From: Acidimicrobiales bacterium
GTDB lineage: Bacteria > Actinomycetota > Acidimicrobiia > Acidimicrobiales > RAAP-2
Direction: 5' to 3'
Length of the DNA: 32,210 bases
Assembly: GCA_030039755.1 (NCBI GenBank)
Contig: JASHUY010000086.1
Span: 1-32,210, forward strand
Shown: one piece after another, positions 31,713 through 32,210 of the stretch
Layout of the letters: each line of letters begins with the position of its first letter
Numbering within the stretch: the first letter of the stretch is position 1
Program-made: the position numbers and the translations under genes
The notes under the pieces: generated by a model
What the model was told of the DNA's origin: nothing
What the model saw: the letters and a program-made list of their open reading frames with translations, nothing else
Database searches by the model: none

Positions 31713-32210
31713 GTGCCAGCCCCCATCATGCCCGGTGCAGAGCCCTTCTCCGCCGCCGGCGGTCCCAGGGGGGCGCTCCTCCTCCACGGGTTCGGCGGGA
31801 GCCCGTTCGGCATGCGGCCCACGGCGACGAGGCTGGCGGCGAAAGGTCTCACGGTGGAGGCGCCGCTCCTTCCTGGCCACGGAACGGCCGTCGAGGACCT
31901 CGTGCCTCTCGGCTGGGCGGACTGGTCGTCCGCCGCCGAAGAGGCCTACGACAGCCTCCGGGCCCGCTGCGAACGGGTGGCGGTGGTCGGGCACTCGATG
32001 GGCGGGACGCTCGCCTGCTGGCTCGCAGAGCGCCACCCCGAGATCCGGGGGATCGCCGTCGTGAACCCGTTGGTCGAGCCGTTCGACGACGAGCTCCGCT
32101 CGGGCGCGCGCGCGCTGCTCGAGGCGGGGACCGCCGTCCTGCCGGGCTCGCCACCCGACACGGCGGATCCGACGGCCACGTTCCCCACGTACGAGGGGAC
32201 GCCCCTGGCC
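31713..32210 (+). CDS. Alpha/beta hydrolase (carboxylesterase/monoacylglycerol lipase-like), truncated by the window end
   Basis: At least 166 residues, with no stop before the window ends. The start is either GTG 31713 (VPAPIMPGAEP) or ATG 31728 in the same frame. A TAGAGT -10-like hexamer at 31700-31705 is compatible with a leaderless GTG start. The sequence shows the Est30-like pattern LLLHGFGGSPFGMRP (oxyanion region), LLPGHGTAVEDL, and the nucleophile elbow GHSMGG. The acid and histidine of the triad should lie beyond the edge. The 90-base gap shared with the divergent SCP-2 gene must hold promoters for both. Confidence 0.8.
   Translation, partial: MPAPIMPGAEPFSAAGGPRGALLLHGFGGSPFGMRPTATRLAAKGLTVEAPLLPGHGTAVEDLVPLGWADWSSAAEEAYDSLRARCERVAVVGHSMGGTLACWLAERHPEIRGIAVVNPLVEPFDDELRSGARALLEAGTAVLPGSPPDTADPTATFPTYEGTPLA

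Overview
The window is a high-G+C stretch of a bacterial chromosome with a strong G/C third-position bias, many GTG starts and tight 1- or 4-base gene overlaps. I infer an actinobacterium. The MFE-2-like dehydrogenase and SCP-2 protein at the right end would suit an Acidimicrobiia-like or mycobacterium-like lineage, but I cannot place it further.

Left end (1-5.2 kb): a complete sbcD-sbcC pair (DNA end and hairpin nuclease), then a small lower-G+C insert. The insert holds an intact MntA-type minimal nucleotidyltransferase antitoxin and a broken HepT toxin partner.

Centre (5.4-19.4 kb): what looks like an island for catabolism of hydroxyproline isomers and related proline derivatives. On the left are an ornithine cyclodeaminase/mu-crystallin family gene (candidate pyrroline-2-carboxylate reductase), a proline racemase superfamily enzyme with a Ser/Cys active pair, and an enolase-superfamily enzyme resembling cis-3-hydroxyproline dehydratases or hydroxyproline-betaine epimerases. 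A five-gene branched-chain-type (Liv) ABC importer follows on the minus strand. Divergent from it is a compact four-gene operon: a DapA-like deaminase, a Cys/Cys 4-hydroxyproline 2-epimerase, an FAD D-amino-acid oxidase-like subunit, and a fusion of the HcnA and HcnB subunits of a D-hydroxyproline-type dehydrogenase. Together these give the steps L-Hyp -> D-Hyp -> pyrroline-4-hydroxy-2-carboxylate -> alpha-ketoglutarate semialdehyde. The final aldehyde dehydrogenase is not in the window.

Right centre (19.5-29.9 kb): a PucR/CdaR-type regulator, a binuclear amidohydrolase with the metal ligands of the cog1228 prolidases, a ribose/simple-sugar-type ABC importer (binding protein, double ATPase, one permease), and a 1277-residue fused HyuA-HyuB (hydantoinase/5-oxoprolinase) protein. 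This block plausibly supplies substrates such as peptides or cyclic amides to the same island, but that is inference.

Right end (30.3-32.2 kb): a short-chain dehydrogenase like the (3R)-hydroxyacyl-CoA dehydrogenase domain of MFE-2, a convergent SCP-2 lipid-binding protein, and the start of an alpha/beta hydrolase cut by the window edge.

The most unexpected sequence-level feature is the number of short tandem repeats (7, 9, 12, 14, 15 and 18 bp periods) between and inside these genes. They include a 4 x 15 bp array inside the cyclodeaminase-family gene and a repeat-encoded Pro/Gly tail on the same protein. No rRNA, tRNA, CRISPR array or intact insertion sequence was seen.
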